From the NCBI RefSeq assembly GCF_015558675.1, contig NZ_JADMOL010000012.1:1-64000 (forward strand): a stretch of 64,000 nucleotides of DNA. Direction: 5' to 3'. Below are positions 46,530 through 54,463 of the stretch, in pieces. The position numbers and the translations under genes were made by a program. Every line of letters starts with the position of its first letter. Positions within the stretch are counted from its first letter, which is position 1. The DNA is from Paenibacillus sp. 1001270B_150601_E10. GTDB taxonomy: Bacteria; Bacillota; Bacilli; Paenibacillales; Paenibacillaceae. A model generated the notes under the pieces. It saw only the letters and a program-made list of their open reading frames with translations, made no database searches and was not told the DNA's origin.

Positions 46530-46945
46530 TGCTTGCTGCTCCTTTCACGAATATCGGGTCAACATCTCCCACTTGGGATTGTTGTAGCTGAGCATTAGGT
46601 TGCTATTTCATAGGATGAAGGATCAAGATTAGGATTCATGCATGCGGATGATTTGACTCTATTGAGGGCGTTCTTATCATTCTAGTCAATGGATGATATC
46701 ATTGTTTCACAACCAGATAATAGGAACAATATTACAAATCAAAGATATGTTATATAATTCAAAGCTATTTTATGTAACGGGACCTCAATAGATTCGTTCG
46801 CACTCAATATGATTATAGCCCCTCCTGAAAAATAATGTCCTCCCGTATGCGTTTGCCATTCCTTCGCCATTGTTATGGTTAAATGATTTAACTTGAACCA
46901 TCAAATACATCTTCTCTCAAGTCATGCTTATCCACACTCTTTATA
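46530..46945. other. non-coding region between the solute-binding protein and bioA
   Basis: About 400 bases with promoters in both directions expected and no gene seen. Confidence 0.5.
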
Positions 46946-46978
46946 TGTTAACCTCTATAGGTGTATAATAGGTTAACA
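46946..46978 (+). promoter_or_regulatory. BirA-type operator overlapping the bioA promoter
   Basis: TGTTAACC and GGTTAACA are perfect inverted arms 17 bases apart. They enclose TATAAT (46964-46969), the likely bioA -10. BirA repressor sites in Firmicutes have this TTGTTAAC/GTTAACAA form, so biotin repression of bioA is likely. Confidence 0.75.
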
Positions 46979-47005
46979 ATATAGATGGCGGAGGTGTTCT
47001 ATTCT

Positions 47006-48403
47006 ATGAAAACTCATATGCGAAAGCAAGCTCTTCGATCTCCTGAGCAAATCAACGAACTGCTCCAAAAGGACCGTCAATATGTATGGCACCCCTTTAC
47101 GCAAATGAAGGATTATGAGGATCGCAATCACGTCCTCATCGATCGCGCAGAAGGCATCTTCCTCTACGATGCGGATGGAAGACAATATTACGATACCGTT
47201 TCCTCCTGGTGGTGCAATGTCCACGGTCACGGTCATCCTAAGATCAAAGAAGCGATTATGCAGCAGCTTCATGCCTTTGACCACATTATGTTCAGCGGCC
47301 TAACTCACGCCCCAGGAATTGAGCTCGCAGAACGCCTGGTCAACCTTACACCTGAAGGTCTGCAAAAAGTGTTCTACTCAGACAACGGATCAACGGCTGT
47401 CGAAGTCGCACTAAAAATGTCATTTCAATATTGGCAGCAGGTTGGAAAACCTGAAAAAAATAAATTTGTGTACCTCGACGGCAGCTATCACGGCGATACC
47501 TTGGGCGCCGTCAGCGTTGGCGGCGTTGAACAGTACCACGCTCTGTTCAAGCCGCTTCTGTTCCATGGCTACCGCATGCCTGCACCCGATCTGCGGCAGG
47601 CAAAGGGCCGTTCGCCAGCGGATGAGCTCATCGTTGCCGAGCTGGCGCTCGCCCCGCTTCGCGAGCTGCTCGCTAACGAGGCGGATCATATCGCCGGCAT
47701 CATCGTGGAGCCGATGCTTATGGGCGCTGGCGGCATGATCATGACGCCTGCCTGCTACTTGCAGGAACTGCGCAAGCTGTGCACAGCACACCGTGTCCAC
47801 TTGATCGCGGACGAGGTGGCGACAGGCTTTGGCCGGACAGGCAAGCTGTTCGCCTGTGAGCATGCGGACGTCTCGCCTGATATCATGTGCCTAAGCAAAG
47901 CCTTGACGGCAGGCATCATGCCGCTCGCCACTACACTGTGCACAAATGAGATTTACGACGCATTCTATGACGACTATGCGACCCAAAAGACCTTTTTCCA
48001 TGGGCACAGCTTTACAGGCAATCCGGTCGCCTGTGCTGTTGCATTGGCGAGTCTTGATATCTTTCAGGAGGAAGCCGTTCTGGATCGAATGCAGAGCACG
48101 ATTCACGCTCTTGCAGAAGCTTTGCACTCTTGCGGTCTCGCTGAGCTCCCCTATGCAGCGAATATCCGTCAGCTCGGGCTTGTCGCTGCCTTTGATCTTT
48201 ACCAAGATGCAAAGAATCGGATCGCCTTCTCTGCTGATAGACGAATCGGCGCTGCCATATACGAGGAAGGCTTCGAAGAAGGGCTTATCCTGCGTCCGCT
48301 TGGAGATACGATCTATTACTGGCTGCCGCACTGTACAACACCTGAGGATGTGAAGGATATTGTGAACCGTACGCTTCGCGTCCTAAGGCGAATATTGGGC
48401 TGA
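47006..48403 (+). CDS. bioA: adenosylmethionine--8-amino-7-oxononanoate aminotransferase
   Basis: A 465-residue cytosolic PLP enzyme that converts KAPA to DAPA in biotin synthesis using S-adenosylmethionine as amino donor. It has the BioA N-terminus VWHPFTQMKDY, SSWWCNVHGHGHP, FYSDNGSTAVEVALKM, the PLP Asp in LIADEVATGFGRTG, and the Schiff-base Lys298 in SKALTAG. FHGHSFTGNPVACAVA is the second conserved block. The ATG at 47006 is nine bases after GGAGGT; an ATG at 46985 precedes the ribosome site. No other bio gene follows. The BirA-type operator places it under biotin control. Confidence 0.96.
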   Translation: MKTHMRKQALRSPEQINELLQKDRQYVWHPFTQMKDYEDRNHVLIDRAEGIFLYDADGRQYYDTVSSWWCNVHGHGHPKIKEAIMQQLHAFDHIMFSGLTHAPGIELAERLVNLTPEGLQKVFYSDNGSTAVEVALKMSFQYWQQVGKPEKNKFVYLDGSYHGDTLGAVSVGGVEQYHALFKPLLFHGYRMPAPDLRQAKGRSPADELIVAELALAPLRELLANEADHIAGIIVEPMLMGAGGMIMTPACYLQELRKLCTAHRVHLIADEVATGFGRTGKLFACEHADVSPDIMCLSKALTAGIMPLATTLCTNEIYDAFYDDYATQKTFFHGHSFTGNPVACAVALASLDIFQEEAVLDRMQSTIHALAEALHSCGLAELPYAANIRQLGLVAAFDLYQDAKNRIAFSADRRIGAAIYEEGFEEGLILRPLGDTIYYWLPHCTTPEDVKDIVNRTLRVLRRILG

Positions 48404-48540
48404 ATCTAGCCCCACATGCCTCGCCAAGAAGCAATGGAGGCGTAAACAGCAGGATGATGTATACATCAACTTCTGGATCATACGTCATTCCTCGTTCAAC
48501 CTGCCCATGAGGCCGTGCGTTCAGCTTTTGCTAGCACCAT

Positions 48541-48592
48541 AATAAAAGGACCTAGCCTCCACAGATCGTGGAAGCTGAGGTCCTTTTATTCC
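48541..48592. terminator. bidirectional terminator after bioA
   Basis: AAAAGGACCT-GC-TCCAC pairs with GTGGA-GC-GAGGTCCTTTT, loop AGATC. A-rich and T-rich flanks. The 310 bases between bioA and the next gene hold nothing else I recognise. Confidence 0.9.
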
Positions 48593-48712
48593 TAATAGGG
48601 CTGACCCTCTGTAATGATAATGATTGAACCCTTTAAGAGGAGCCCATTTCGTCCAATTGTCTTTTCTCTCTATTTGAGGTGTTCTCTATCTGATGCGGTG
48701 CGTTAAGATGCA

Positions 48713-49744
48713 TTATATTTTTAATTTCACGTTTGTTAACCAGCGTATGATAAAGTAACCGATAAACAATGCTGCAAGGAAACCAATGCAGTAAGCAGCA
48801 GGACTATTCGTAAATACCCCCGTCGATACGGTAGCACCAAGCAGAGCGAAGCACAGCGTGAAGCCTACGCGAAGGATCACTTCAAAGCTTGGCAGGATGA
48901 CGAGCTTGCCGTTATTTTCTGCCTTGTTGTGTTTAAACAAGAGCAAGCCTACTACAAATAGAGTCACGGTCAATGCAATAGAGATAGTCCAAAATCCTAT
49001 ATCCCCATCTGCGCCCCGAACGTCGTTAAACAGGTATTGCTCCGGTCTGTGAATATTCGGAACGATAGAAGAATAATAGACATCGCCCTCTAGAGTTGTT
49101 TCCTTTTTAAGTGTCGAGATGTCAAACGCCCAGCAGAATCTCATCACCATCAAGCGGATGAACTCTGGCAGTAAAGCTAAAACGGCTAAGAAGGAAATTT
49201 GACTGAATACGCTGCCGCACACCGTGCCCATCGCGAGCATCAGCGTATACAAGGTTAGATTAATCAACATGGCTCTTAAGAGTGTCATCACATACCCGCC
49301 CCATTCAATAAACGGAGCAAGCTGTGAGGTAGCGAGCACAATAGCATCCAATGCCGCGCTGAACAAAAAGCATCCGATCAGAAAAGCAGCACCAAGCAGC
49401 CATTTCGTTGTATAAATATGAGTGCGCGAATAAGGCAAAGACAAAGTGAACTCCTGCATATTGGATCTGCGCTCAAATCCCATCTGCCATAAAGCCAGAA
49501 TCGTTCCCAGCACGAGCATGAGAACTTGAATGTTCATGACGGCATCCATCCATGGATCATAGCCTGGGTTCATGACGATGCTCTCCACAGTATTGTCGAT
49601 CAGCCGTTGTTCCCCAAACCACCACCGATTCATGTTATATAGTGGCAAAGTTGCGAATCCTAGACCGAGCATCGCCCACAGCATCACGCGGACCTGTCGA
49701 TATTCCTTGAACCATAATCCTGGATCAAAAGCTTTACGCCACAT
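48713..49744 (-). CDS. ABC transporter permease of the YtrC/YtrD-like operon
   Basis: A 343-residue membrane protein with about seven helices. A soluble N-terminus (MWRKAFDPGLWFKEYRQVRVML) precedes the first. QMGFERRSNMQEFTLSLPYSRTHIYTTKWLLG is like the cytosolic loop of ABC-2-type permeases. A large outside loop carries the stretch around residue 230. Its ATG follows GGAGGT and lies inside the end of the ATPase gene (11-base overlap). With the ATPase and GntR regulator this is the YtrA-YtrB arrangement, which responds to cell-envelope stress in Bacillus. The substrate is unknown. Confidence 0.85.
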   Translation of the reverse strand: MWRKAFDPGLWFKEYRQVRVMLWAMLGLGFATLPLYNMNRWWFGEQRLIDNTVESIVMNPGYDPWMDAVMNIQVLMLVLGTILALWQMGFERRSNMQEFTLSLPYSRTHIYTTKWLLGAAFLIGCFLFSAALDAIVLATSQLAPFIEWGGYVMTLLRAMLINLTLYTLMLAMGTVCGSVFSQISFLAVLALLPEFIRLMVMRFCWAFDISTLKKETTLEGDVYYSSIVPNIHRPEQYLFNDVRGADGDIGFWTISIALTVTLFVVGLLLFKHNKAENNGKLVILPSFEVILRVGFTLCFALLGATVSTGVFTNSPAAYCIGFLAALFIGYFIIRWLTNVKLKI

Positions 49745-50615
49745 CCCCGTCACCTCCTGATTTCCAGGTGAACCAGTCCTCAAGCACAAGAGCCAGCTCA
49801 TCGATCAGCAGCACGTCTTGCTCCTTCAATGAGGCATACAGGGATTCCGACTCCAGCAGCACCGTATAGACCCGACCAATCTGCTGAAGCACATGTACAT
49901 CCGCCTGCTTCAGCCACTCCTTGCTTGCCCCATCTGCAAAGACAATTTGCAGCTTCCGTACCTTCTCGCGGAGATCTTCAAGCATCCACTGCTCCTCGGT
50001 CTGTCCGTCTTTTAAGAGGATAATAGAATCCGCAATGCGATCCAGCTCATGCAGCATATGAGAGGAGATCAAGATGCTGCTATCTGGTGTTACCGACTCC
50101 ATAATAAGCGCGAGCAGCTGCTTCTTCGCAACCGCATCCACGCCGTTCGTCGGCTCATCAAGCAGAATCACCTTGGCTCTCGTTGCTAGGCCAAGCGCTG
50201 TGCTGAACAGCATCTTCATCCCTTTCGACAGTGATCTGACCGATTTGTTTAAGGGCAGCCTGAATCGTTCCATGGCCTCACGGAAGTACGCACGGTCGAA
50301 GTTCGGGTAGATCCTTGCATACAGCTCCTCACAATGCTTTAATGTGTAGCCTTCAAGCGCTGTTGGCGCATCAGGCACAAATACAATGTCCCGTTTCACT
50401 GACGATATTCGATGAACGTCTATCTCATCCAGTGTTACTTGACCTTGATCGGGATCATAGATTCCGACCATCAACCTCATCAGCGTGGTCTTCCCTGTGC
50501 CATTTCGGCCAATGAGACCTGTAACGGTTCCCGGCTTAAGCTCAAAGCTCGCTCCGCTGAGCACAGCCTTGCCGTCAATCTGCTTATGCAGCGAATCAAT
50601 CCGCAGCACGTTCAT
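49734..50615 (-). CDS. ABC transporter ATPase (YtrB-like)
   Basis: A 293-residue single-domain ABC ATPase: Walker A GRNGTGKTT, signature SLSKGMKMLF, Walker B AKVILLDEPTNGVD and H-loop ISSHMLHELDRIA. The ~70 residues after the ABC core form a small extra domain seen in multidrug-type ATPases. The ATG at 50615 sits immediately behind GGGGGG, so initiation may rely on coupling to the GntR gene, which overlaps it by 20 bases; a GTG at 50609 has better spacing. It partners the permease that follows. Confidence 0.9.
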   Translation of the reverse strand: MNVLRIDSLHKQIDGKAVLSGASFELKPGTVTGLIGRNGTGKTTLMRLMVGIYDPDQGQVTLDEIDVHRISSVKRDIVFVPDAPTALEGYTLKHCEELYARIYPNFDRAYFREAMERFRLPLNKSVRSLSKGMKMLFSTALGLATRAKVILLDEPTNGVDAVAKKQLLALIMESVTPDSSILISSHMLHELDRIADSIILLKDGQTEEQWMLEDLREKVRKLQIVFADGASKEWLKQADVHVLQQIGRVYTVLLESESLYASLKEQDVLLIDELALVLEDWFTWKSGGDGDVA

Positions 50616-50991
50616 CCCCCCATAATGATTGACTTTCCGATCGAATCATCTCTTCAAATTGCTTGCGTGTAAGCCCGAGGCTCTTCGCCTCGACGACCAA
50701 TCGCCGAAGCTCCCGCTGCAGAGCTTCCGTCCGTTCTGCAGCCATCCTAGGCGCTTCATTCGAGGACACAAAGGTTCCTTTGCCGCGTATCGTCTTAATG
50801 ACACCCTGCCGTTCAAGTTCTTGATACGCCTTGCTCACCGTATTCGGATTTATAAGCAGCATAGAAGAAAGCTCCCGCACGGAAGGCACCTTATCCCCCG
50901 CTTTCATCGCTCCCTTGACGACAAGTGCCTTCAGCTGCTCAACGATCTGCTCGTAGATGGGTGTCGCACTATGCTCCTGCAGCCGTATCAT
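50596..50991 (-). CDS. GntR-family regulator (YtrA type)
   Basis: A 131-residue DNA-binding protein. Residues 8-78 are the GntR winged helix (TPIYEQIVEQLKALVVKGAM, VPSVRELSSMLLINPNTVSK and GVIKTIRGKGTFV). The rest is the short helical dimerisation tail of the YtrA subfamily, which has no ligand domain. The ATG at 50991 follows AGGAGG. It leads the ABC operon and probably represses it by binding the dyad next to the promoter. Confidence 0.93.
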   Translation of the reverse strand: MIRLQEHSATPIYEQIVEQLKALVVKGAMKAGDKVPSVRELSSMLLINPNTVSKAYQELERQGVIKTIRGKGTFVSSNEAPRMAAERTEALQRELRRLVVEAKSLGLTRKQFEEMIRSESQSLWGDERAAD

Positions 50992-51045
50992 CGCTTGCCT
51001 CCTCTTGTGGCGAAGCACATCTGGACTTCGCATCAACTGTATTAC

Positions 51046-51098
51046 TATGTATAGTACACTTAATACACATAATATACCTATCTTTTATCCAGCGTCAA
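51046..51098 (-). promoter_or_regulatory. promoter and candidate operator of the GntR-ABC operon
   Basis: On the minus strand TTGACG (51093-51098) and TATTAT (51069-51074) are 18 bases apart. Just downstream, TATGTGTA and TACATA arms of an imperfect 26-base dyad (51046-51071) overlap the start of transcription. YtrA regulators bind AGTGTA/TACACT-like repeats, and AGTGTAC occurs within it. Confidence 0.55.
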
Positions 51099-51289
51099 CC
51101 TCTACAAGGATAAATGGGGGTGCTTGATTGCGGCCTACATGGCAAAACAGTAGACATTATCTTCTTTTATATGCCATATCCTACCGTTTCATCTGGCGAT
51201 TAAGAGTGCTAAAATAGGGGTAATTTACCCTCAAAGCCTTGATCATCTAAGAATAAGGCTTCTGTATGTGGAAAGGGAGGAGAATGAAC

Positions 51290-51712
51290 ATGACGATGAC
51301 TCTATTGGTGGCGAAGCCTGCAGCACAGCATATGGAATCTGAGCTTTCAGAGCTGCAGCAGGTGCTCACAACGCTCACCGCCCGCCCTGCACAAGTGGCT
51401 TACTCCACTTTTGTCGAGACGGTTGTTGATCCTAAGGAAAGTATACAGCTGACGACCATACAGCAGCTTAAGCATCCATTTTCACCACTTCAGCTGAAAC
51501 AGGAGCTTAAGGAAGAGGAGGTTCTCATGGTTTACGGCGACCGCTATGGTCTTCTTGTCATTGCAGGCTCCGATGCTGCACTCTCTCAATCGTGCACGAA
51601 GCTTGGCATGCTTCTGCGCGAGAAATGCACGACTTCTCACGATCATCATCCGCATTTAGAGGAGATCTATTGGTCTGGCTCTGTCATTCTAGATCAGCCT
51701 GTAGTGGCTTGA
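51290..51712 (+). CDS. hypothetical protein
   Basis: A 140-residue soluble protein with no recognised family. The N-terminal half is mixed alpha/beta (MTLLVAKPAAQH, ELSELQQVLTTLTA). The centre has LKQELKEEEVLMVYGDRYGL. The C-terminus is His-rich (TTSHDHHPHLEEIYW), which could bind metal. GGAGG lies nine bases before the ATG at 51290 and three before another at 51284, so I prefer 51290. It is a lone gene with a good terminator, and its upstream neighbour is divergent. Confidence 0.65.
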   Translation: MTMTLLVAKPAAQHMESELSELQQVLTTLTARPAQVAYSTFVETVVDPKESIQLTTIQQLKHPFSPLQLKQELKEEEVLMVYGDRYGLLVIAGSDAALSQSCTKLGMLLREKCTTSHDHHPHLEEIYWSGSVILDQPVVA

Positions 51713-51749
51713 ACGGGCTTATATCCCGCCAACCTAGAATCTAATGATA

Positions 51750-51787
51750 CTTAGAAAACAGCACTTATGAATTGTATATATAAAAAA
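51750..51787 (+). repeat. dispersed ~34-bp repeat, copy C
   Basis: CTTAGAAAACAGCACTTATG then AATTGTATATATA, overlapping the start of the following terminator. Same orientation as copies at 3099 and 38624. Confidence 0.5.
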
Positions 51788-51826
51788 ACAGTCCGTCACA
51801 GGCTCACCTTGATGGACTGTTTTTTT
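51783..51826 (+). terminator. intrinsic terminator after the hypothetical gene
   Basis: ACAGTCC-TCA pairs with TGA-GGACTGT around an 11-base loop, then seven T. Confidence 0.92.
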
Positions 51827-52006
51827 ATGGCTTATTCGTGCAGCAGGAGCATGCTTCTACTCCATAGGCACATGACAAAGAGGCTGCCCCTTGGTTAACC
51901 TGATATGCACCCCTTACAGCAGATGGGTAAAACGCTGCTGCAGGGGCATATCAGCCAAGTGACAGCCTTTCCTCTTCATTCACAACCTGATTCTTGGCAT
52001 GTTCAA

Positions 52007-52822
52007 TTAAATGCCAGGAATCGCCGAGCGTTTATGCTCAGTCTTTCTATATTGACGCTCGATCTTCTCTATTGCTTCATCAGATACCGATTTGCCTTCG
52101 AGATAGTCGCTATTTTCATCATAGGTGATCCCAAGCTCTTTTTCGTCTGTCTGACCTTCCCATAGGCCTGCTGTCGGTACCTTGTCAATAACACTGGTAG
52201 GAACGCCTAGATAACGAGCCAATTGGCGAACCTGACGCTTATTCAGCGATGAGAGCGGCGTGATATCAACCGCACCGTCTCCCCACTTCGTGTAGAAGCC
52301 TGTAAGAGCTTCAGAAGCGTGGTCCGTTCCAACAACAAGAAGATTGAGATCGAACGCGAGTGCATATTGGGTCACCATGCGGACACGGGCCTTAACGTTG
52401 CCTTTCCCCGGAATGCTGATATGACGATGAATATTTAATTGCTTAAAGGCTTGTTCCGTTTCCAGGGCAATCTCATTAACCGCATCTTCTACATTCGTTT
52501 CAACCGTATGCTTCAGCTTGAAGGCTTCCGCTACAGCGTAGCTGTCTTGAATATCTACTTGTTCACCATAAGGCTGGAACACGCCAAGGGTCATATAAGG
52601 CTTGCCTGTCTCTGCTGACAATTCATCTGTCGCCTGCTTGCAAAGTCCTGCTGCAACAGCACTGTCAATCCCCCCGCTGATCGCAATCAATAGGCCGCTC
52701 GTGCCTGAATCTGTGACGTACTTTTTCAAGAAATCTACGCGCTTGCGTACTTCCTCTGCTTCATCAATCTGAGGCTTTACGCCAAACCGTTCGATAATCT
52801 CTTGTTGTAGGCTCATCTCCAT
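52007..52822 (-). CDS. nadE: NH3-dependent NAD(+) synthetase
   Basis: A 271-residue cytosolic enzyme that amidates nicotinic acid adenine dinucleotide to NAD with ammonia and ATP. The PP-loop SGGIDSAV (residues 49-56), GNVKARVRMVTQYALA, VVGTDHASEALTGFYTKWGD and the C-terminal YRKTEHKR are the family motifs. It lacks a glutaminase domain. AGGGG precedes the ATG at 52822; the ATG two codons later (52816, MSLQQEII) is equally possible. Bacilliredoxin lies upstream, separated by a terminator. Confidence 0.96.
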   Translation of the reverse strand: MEMSLQQEIIERFGVKPQIDEAEEVRKRVDFLKKYVTDSGTSGLLIAISGGIDSAVAAGLCKQATDELSAETGKPYMTLGVFQPYGEQVDIQDSYAVAEAFKLKHTVETNVEDAVNEIALETEQAFKQLNIHRHISIPGKGNVKARVRMVTQYALAFDLNLLVVGTDHASEALTGFYTKWGDGAVDITPLSSLNKRQVRQLARYLGVPTSVIDKVPTAGLWEGQTDEKELGITYDENSDYLEGKSVSDEAIEKIERQYRKTEHKRSAIPGI

Positions 52823-52853
52823 AGTTCCCCTTTCCTCTGCTTCAATGTTGTGC

Positions 52854-52887
52854 AAAAATCCCCGCACATGCAATATGTGCGGGGGCT
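52854..52887 (-). terminator. terminator between the bacilliredoxin gene and nadE
   Basis: CCCCGCACAT pairs perfectly with ATGTGCGGGG on the minus strand, then ATTTTT. It lies in the 83-base gap, so the two genes are at most partly co-transcribed. Confidence 0.88.
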
Positions 52888-52905
52888 TTCGTCCTTCTAT
52901 GACGC

Positions 52906-53340
52906 TTAGCGGCAGAAACGCTCATAAGCTGCAGTCAATTCAGCTGAAATCTCTTCTGCAGAACGATTCTCCACACTATGACGCTCGATGAAATGCACGA
53001 GCTCCCCATCCTTCATCAAGGCAATAGATGGAGAAGATGGTGGGTACGGCGCAAAATATTCACGTGCTTTTGCCGTTGCTTCCTTATCTTGTCCAGCGAA
53101 CACCGTAAATAGATGATCCGGTGTTGCCTCGGCCTCCAATGATTGGCGAACGCCTGGACGGCATTGTCCTGCAGCGCAACCACATACGGAGTTCACCACG
53201 ACAAGGGCTGTGCCCTTTGCAGTTGGAAGCTTCTCTTCTACTTCTTCTGCTGTGCGCAGCTCGATAAAGCCAACCTTTGTCAACTCATCACGCATAGGTT
53301 GGACCATATCACGCATATATTGCTCGAATGACATCGACAT
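52906..53340 (-). CDS. bacilliredoxin, BrxA/BrxB (YphP/YqiW) family
   Basis: A 144-residue thioredoxin-fold protein that removes bacillithiol from oxidised protein thiols. The CGC active site is in VVNSVCGCAAGQCRPG (C53, C55, with an additional C60), and FAGQDKEATAKAREYF and PPSSPSIALMKDGE follow the family layout. The presence of this family implies the organism makes bacillithiol. The first ATG has AGGAG nine bases upstream; a second ATG two codons on is less well placed. Confidence 0.95.
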   Translation of the reverse strand: MSMSFEQYMRDMVQPMRDELTKVGFIELRTAEEVEEKLPTAKGTALVVVNSVCGCAAGQCRPGVRQSLEAEATPDHLFTVFAGQDKEATAKAREYFAPYPPSSPSIALMKDGELVHFIERHSVENRSAEEISAELTAAYERFCR

Positions 53341-53454
53341 CCTCGTTCACTCCTATAGTAAAGTATGTTACGATAGAACATTCATAACACTCTATCGGTA
53401 AATATTGTACCATGCCTAGAAGTGAAAGCAAGGGCATCAGAACAACATTCTAGA

Positions 53455-53571
53455 CTAGGTAGACGGAATGTTCGGTCCGTTAAGCTTCTTGTCTGGAGTA
53501 CTGGAAGCTCCCTTATTCCCACGATTCGCTTTCTCTTGCATTTCTTGTTCCTTTGAATTGTTGCTGCTCAC
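53455..53571 (-). CDS. very short protein, possibly a small spore protein
   Basis: A 38-codon gene with a GTG start six bases after a strong AAAGGAGGG. The product is highly hydrophilic: SSNNSKEQEMQEKANRGNKG then KLNGPNIPST at the C-terminus. Rich in Asn, Lys, Ser and Gln, no hydrophobic core, it looks like the small acid-soluble or intrinsically disordered spore proteins of Bacillales, some of which end in a GPNxPST-like motif. The family is not certain. It lies about 90 bases behind the Lgt-like gene on the same strand. Confidence 0.65.
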   Translation of the reverse strand: MSSNNSKEQEMQEKANRGNKGASSTPDKKLNGPNIPST

Positions 53572-53659
53572 AGGTATCCCTCCTTTCCCACACATAAGTC
53601 AGTGCTATTATGTGCGAATAAAGACAGGATTATCCGCTGCGAGCTCACCAGTCCGTACA

Positions 53660-54442
53660 CTACAAACCAGGCTTAGCCTGCTCTGCTTCCTCTATCGTTT
53701 CCTCTTTAGACCATTCTTGCTTTGCCTTCATAAGCAGCTTGCGCCGCTCCCGTTCCCGGGTAATAAAGTAGCAGCAGATGAGAAGGAAGACATACAGCCA
53801 TTGATTGCTCGACATCGACATCCACGCGATCTCTGGAGGAATCCATAGCGACAGCAGCAAGCCTGACGTCCCCATAAAGGCGGTACTGTACTGCGCGTCT
53901 TTCAGCGAGCCAAGCGGTCTTCGCAGCAGCCACAGCACTAACAAAACGACGATCGCTATAAATGATTCGATAGGCGGCAGTGCCTGCGCTATCCCACCAG
54001 GAAGCGGAAATGGCGTCATGCCTGGTGCTGTCTCGGTCATATAAGCATACAAAAAGCCATAGCCGACGAGCCACATTAAATAGCCCTGTGCAGCCAAATC
54101 CGTTAACACGGCGAGCGACAACTGATGCTTGCGTGCATATAAGATGGACCAGGAAACAAGCCCGATCACAAGCAATACATTTCCATTAATCGAGGTCCCC
54201 GATAAAAACAACAGCGCTTTGGGCTGCTCCCAAATAACAGAAGGCGAATCCCATAGGTAGCCGAATTTTTCATTAAGCAGCAGCACAAGCATCACCGTCA
54301 TCGCCCATTCCATCCACGGCTTTACTGGTTTGCTTTCGAGCTTTAAACGAAGAGAGATTGCGACCAGCGCTAAGACAAGCGCGCCGATCAGGGCAAGCAA
54401 ATCCCACTTCAGCGTTAATGATCCAAGTTGTATGACATCCAT
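53660..54442 (-). CDS. integral membrane protein, degenerate prolipoprotein diacylglyceryl transferase (Lgt)-like
   Basis: A 260-residue protein with about seven helices, laid out like Lgt. LGSLTLKWDLLALIGALVLA matches helix 1, EKFGYLWDSPSVIWEQPKAL matches the RLGY and ..NPLEI region, LSGTSINGNVLLVIGLVSWS the GGLSFHGG region, LYARKHQLSLAVLTDLAAQG the next, and PPIESFIAIVVLLVLWLLRR the HPTQLYES helix. The catalytic residues are lost: HGG is NGN, the GRIGNF Arg is GYGFLY, and YE is IE. It is therefore probably not a transferase. A basic/acidic tail of 35 residues is cytosolic. It lies 21 bases behind the histidine kinase gene. Confidence 0.7.
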   Translation of the reverse strand: MDVIQLGSLTLKWDLLALIGALVLALVAISLRLKLESKPVKPWMEWAMTVMLVLLLNEKFGYLWDSPSVIWEQPKALLFLSGTSINGNVLLVIGLVSWSILYARKHQLSLAVLTDLAAQGYLMWLVGYGFLYAYMTETAPGMTPFPLPGGIAQALPPIESFIAIVVLLVLWLLRRPLGSLKDAQYSTAFMGTSGLLLSLWIPPEIAWMSMSSNQWLYVFLLICCYFITRERERRKLLMKAKQEWSKEETIEEAEQAKPGL

Positions 54443-54463
54443 AGTGTCCTCCATATCTTGTTG

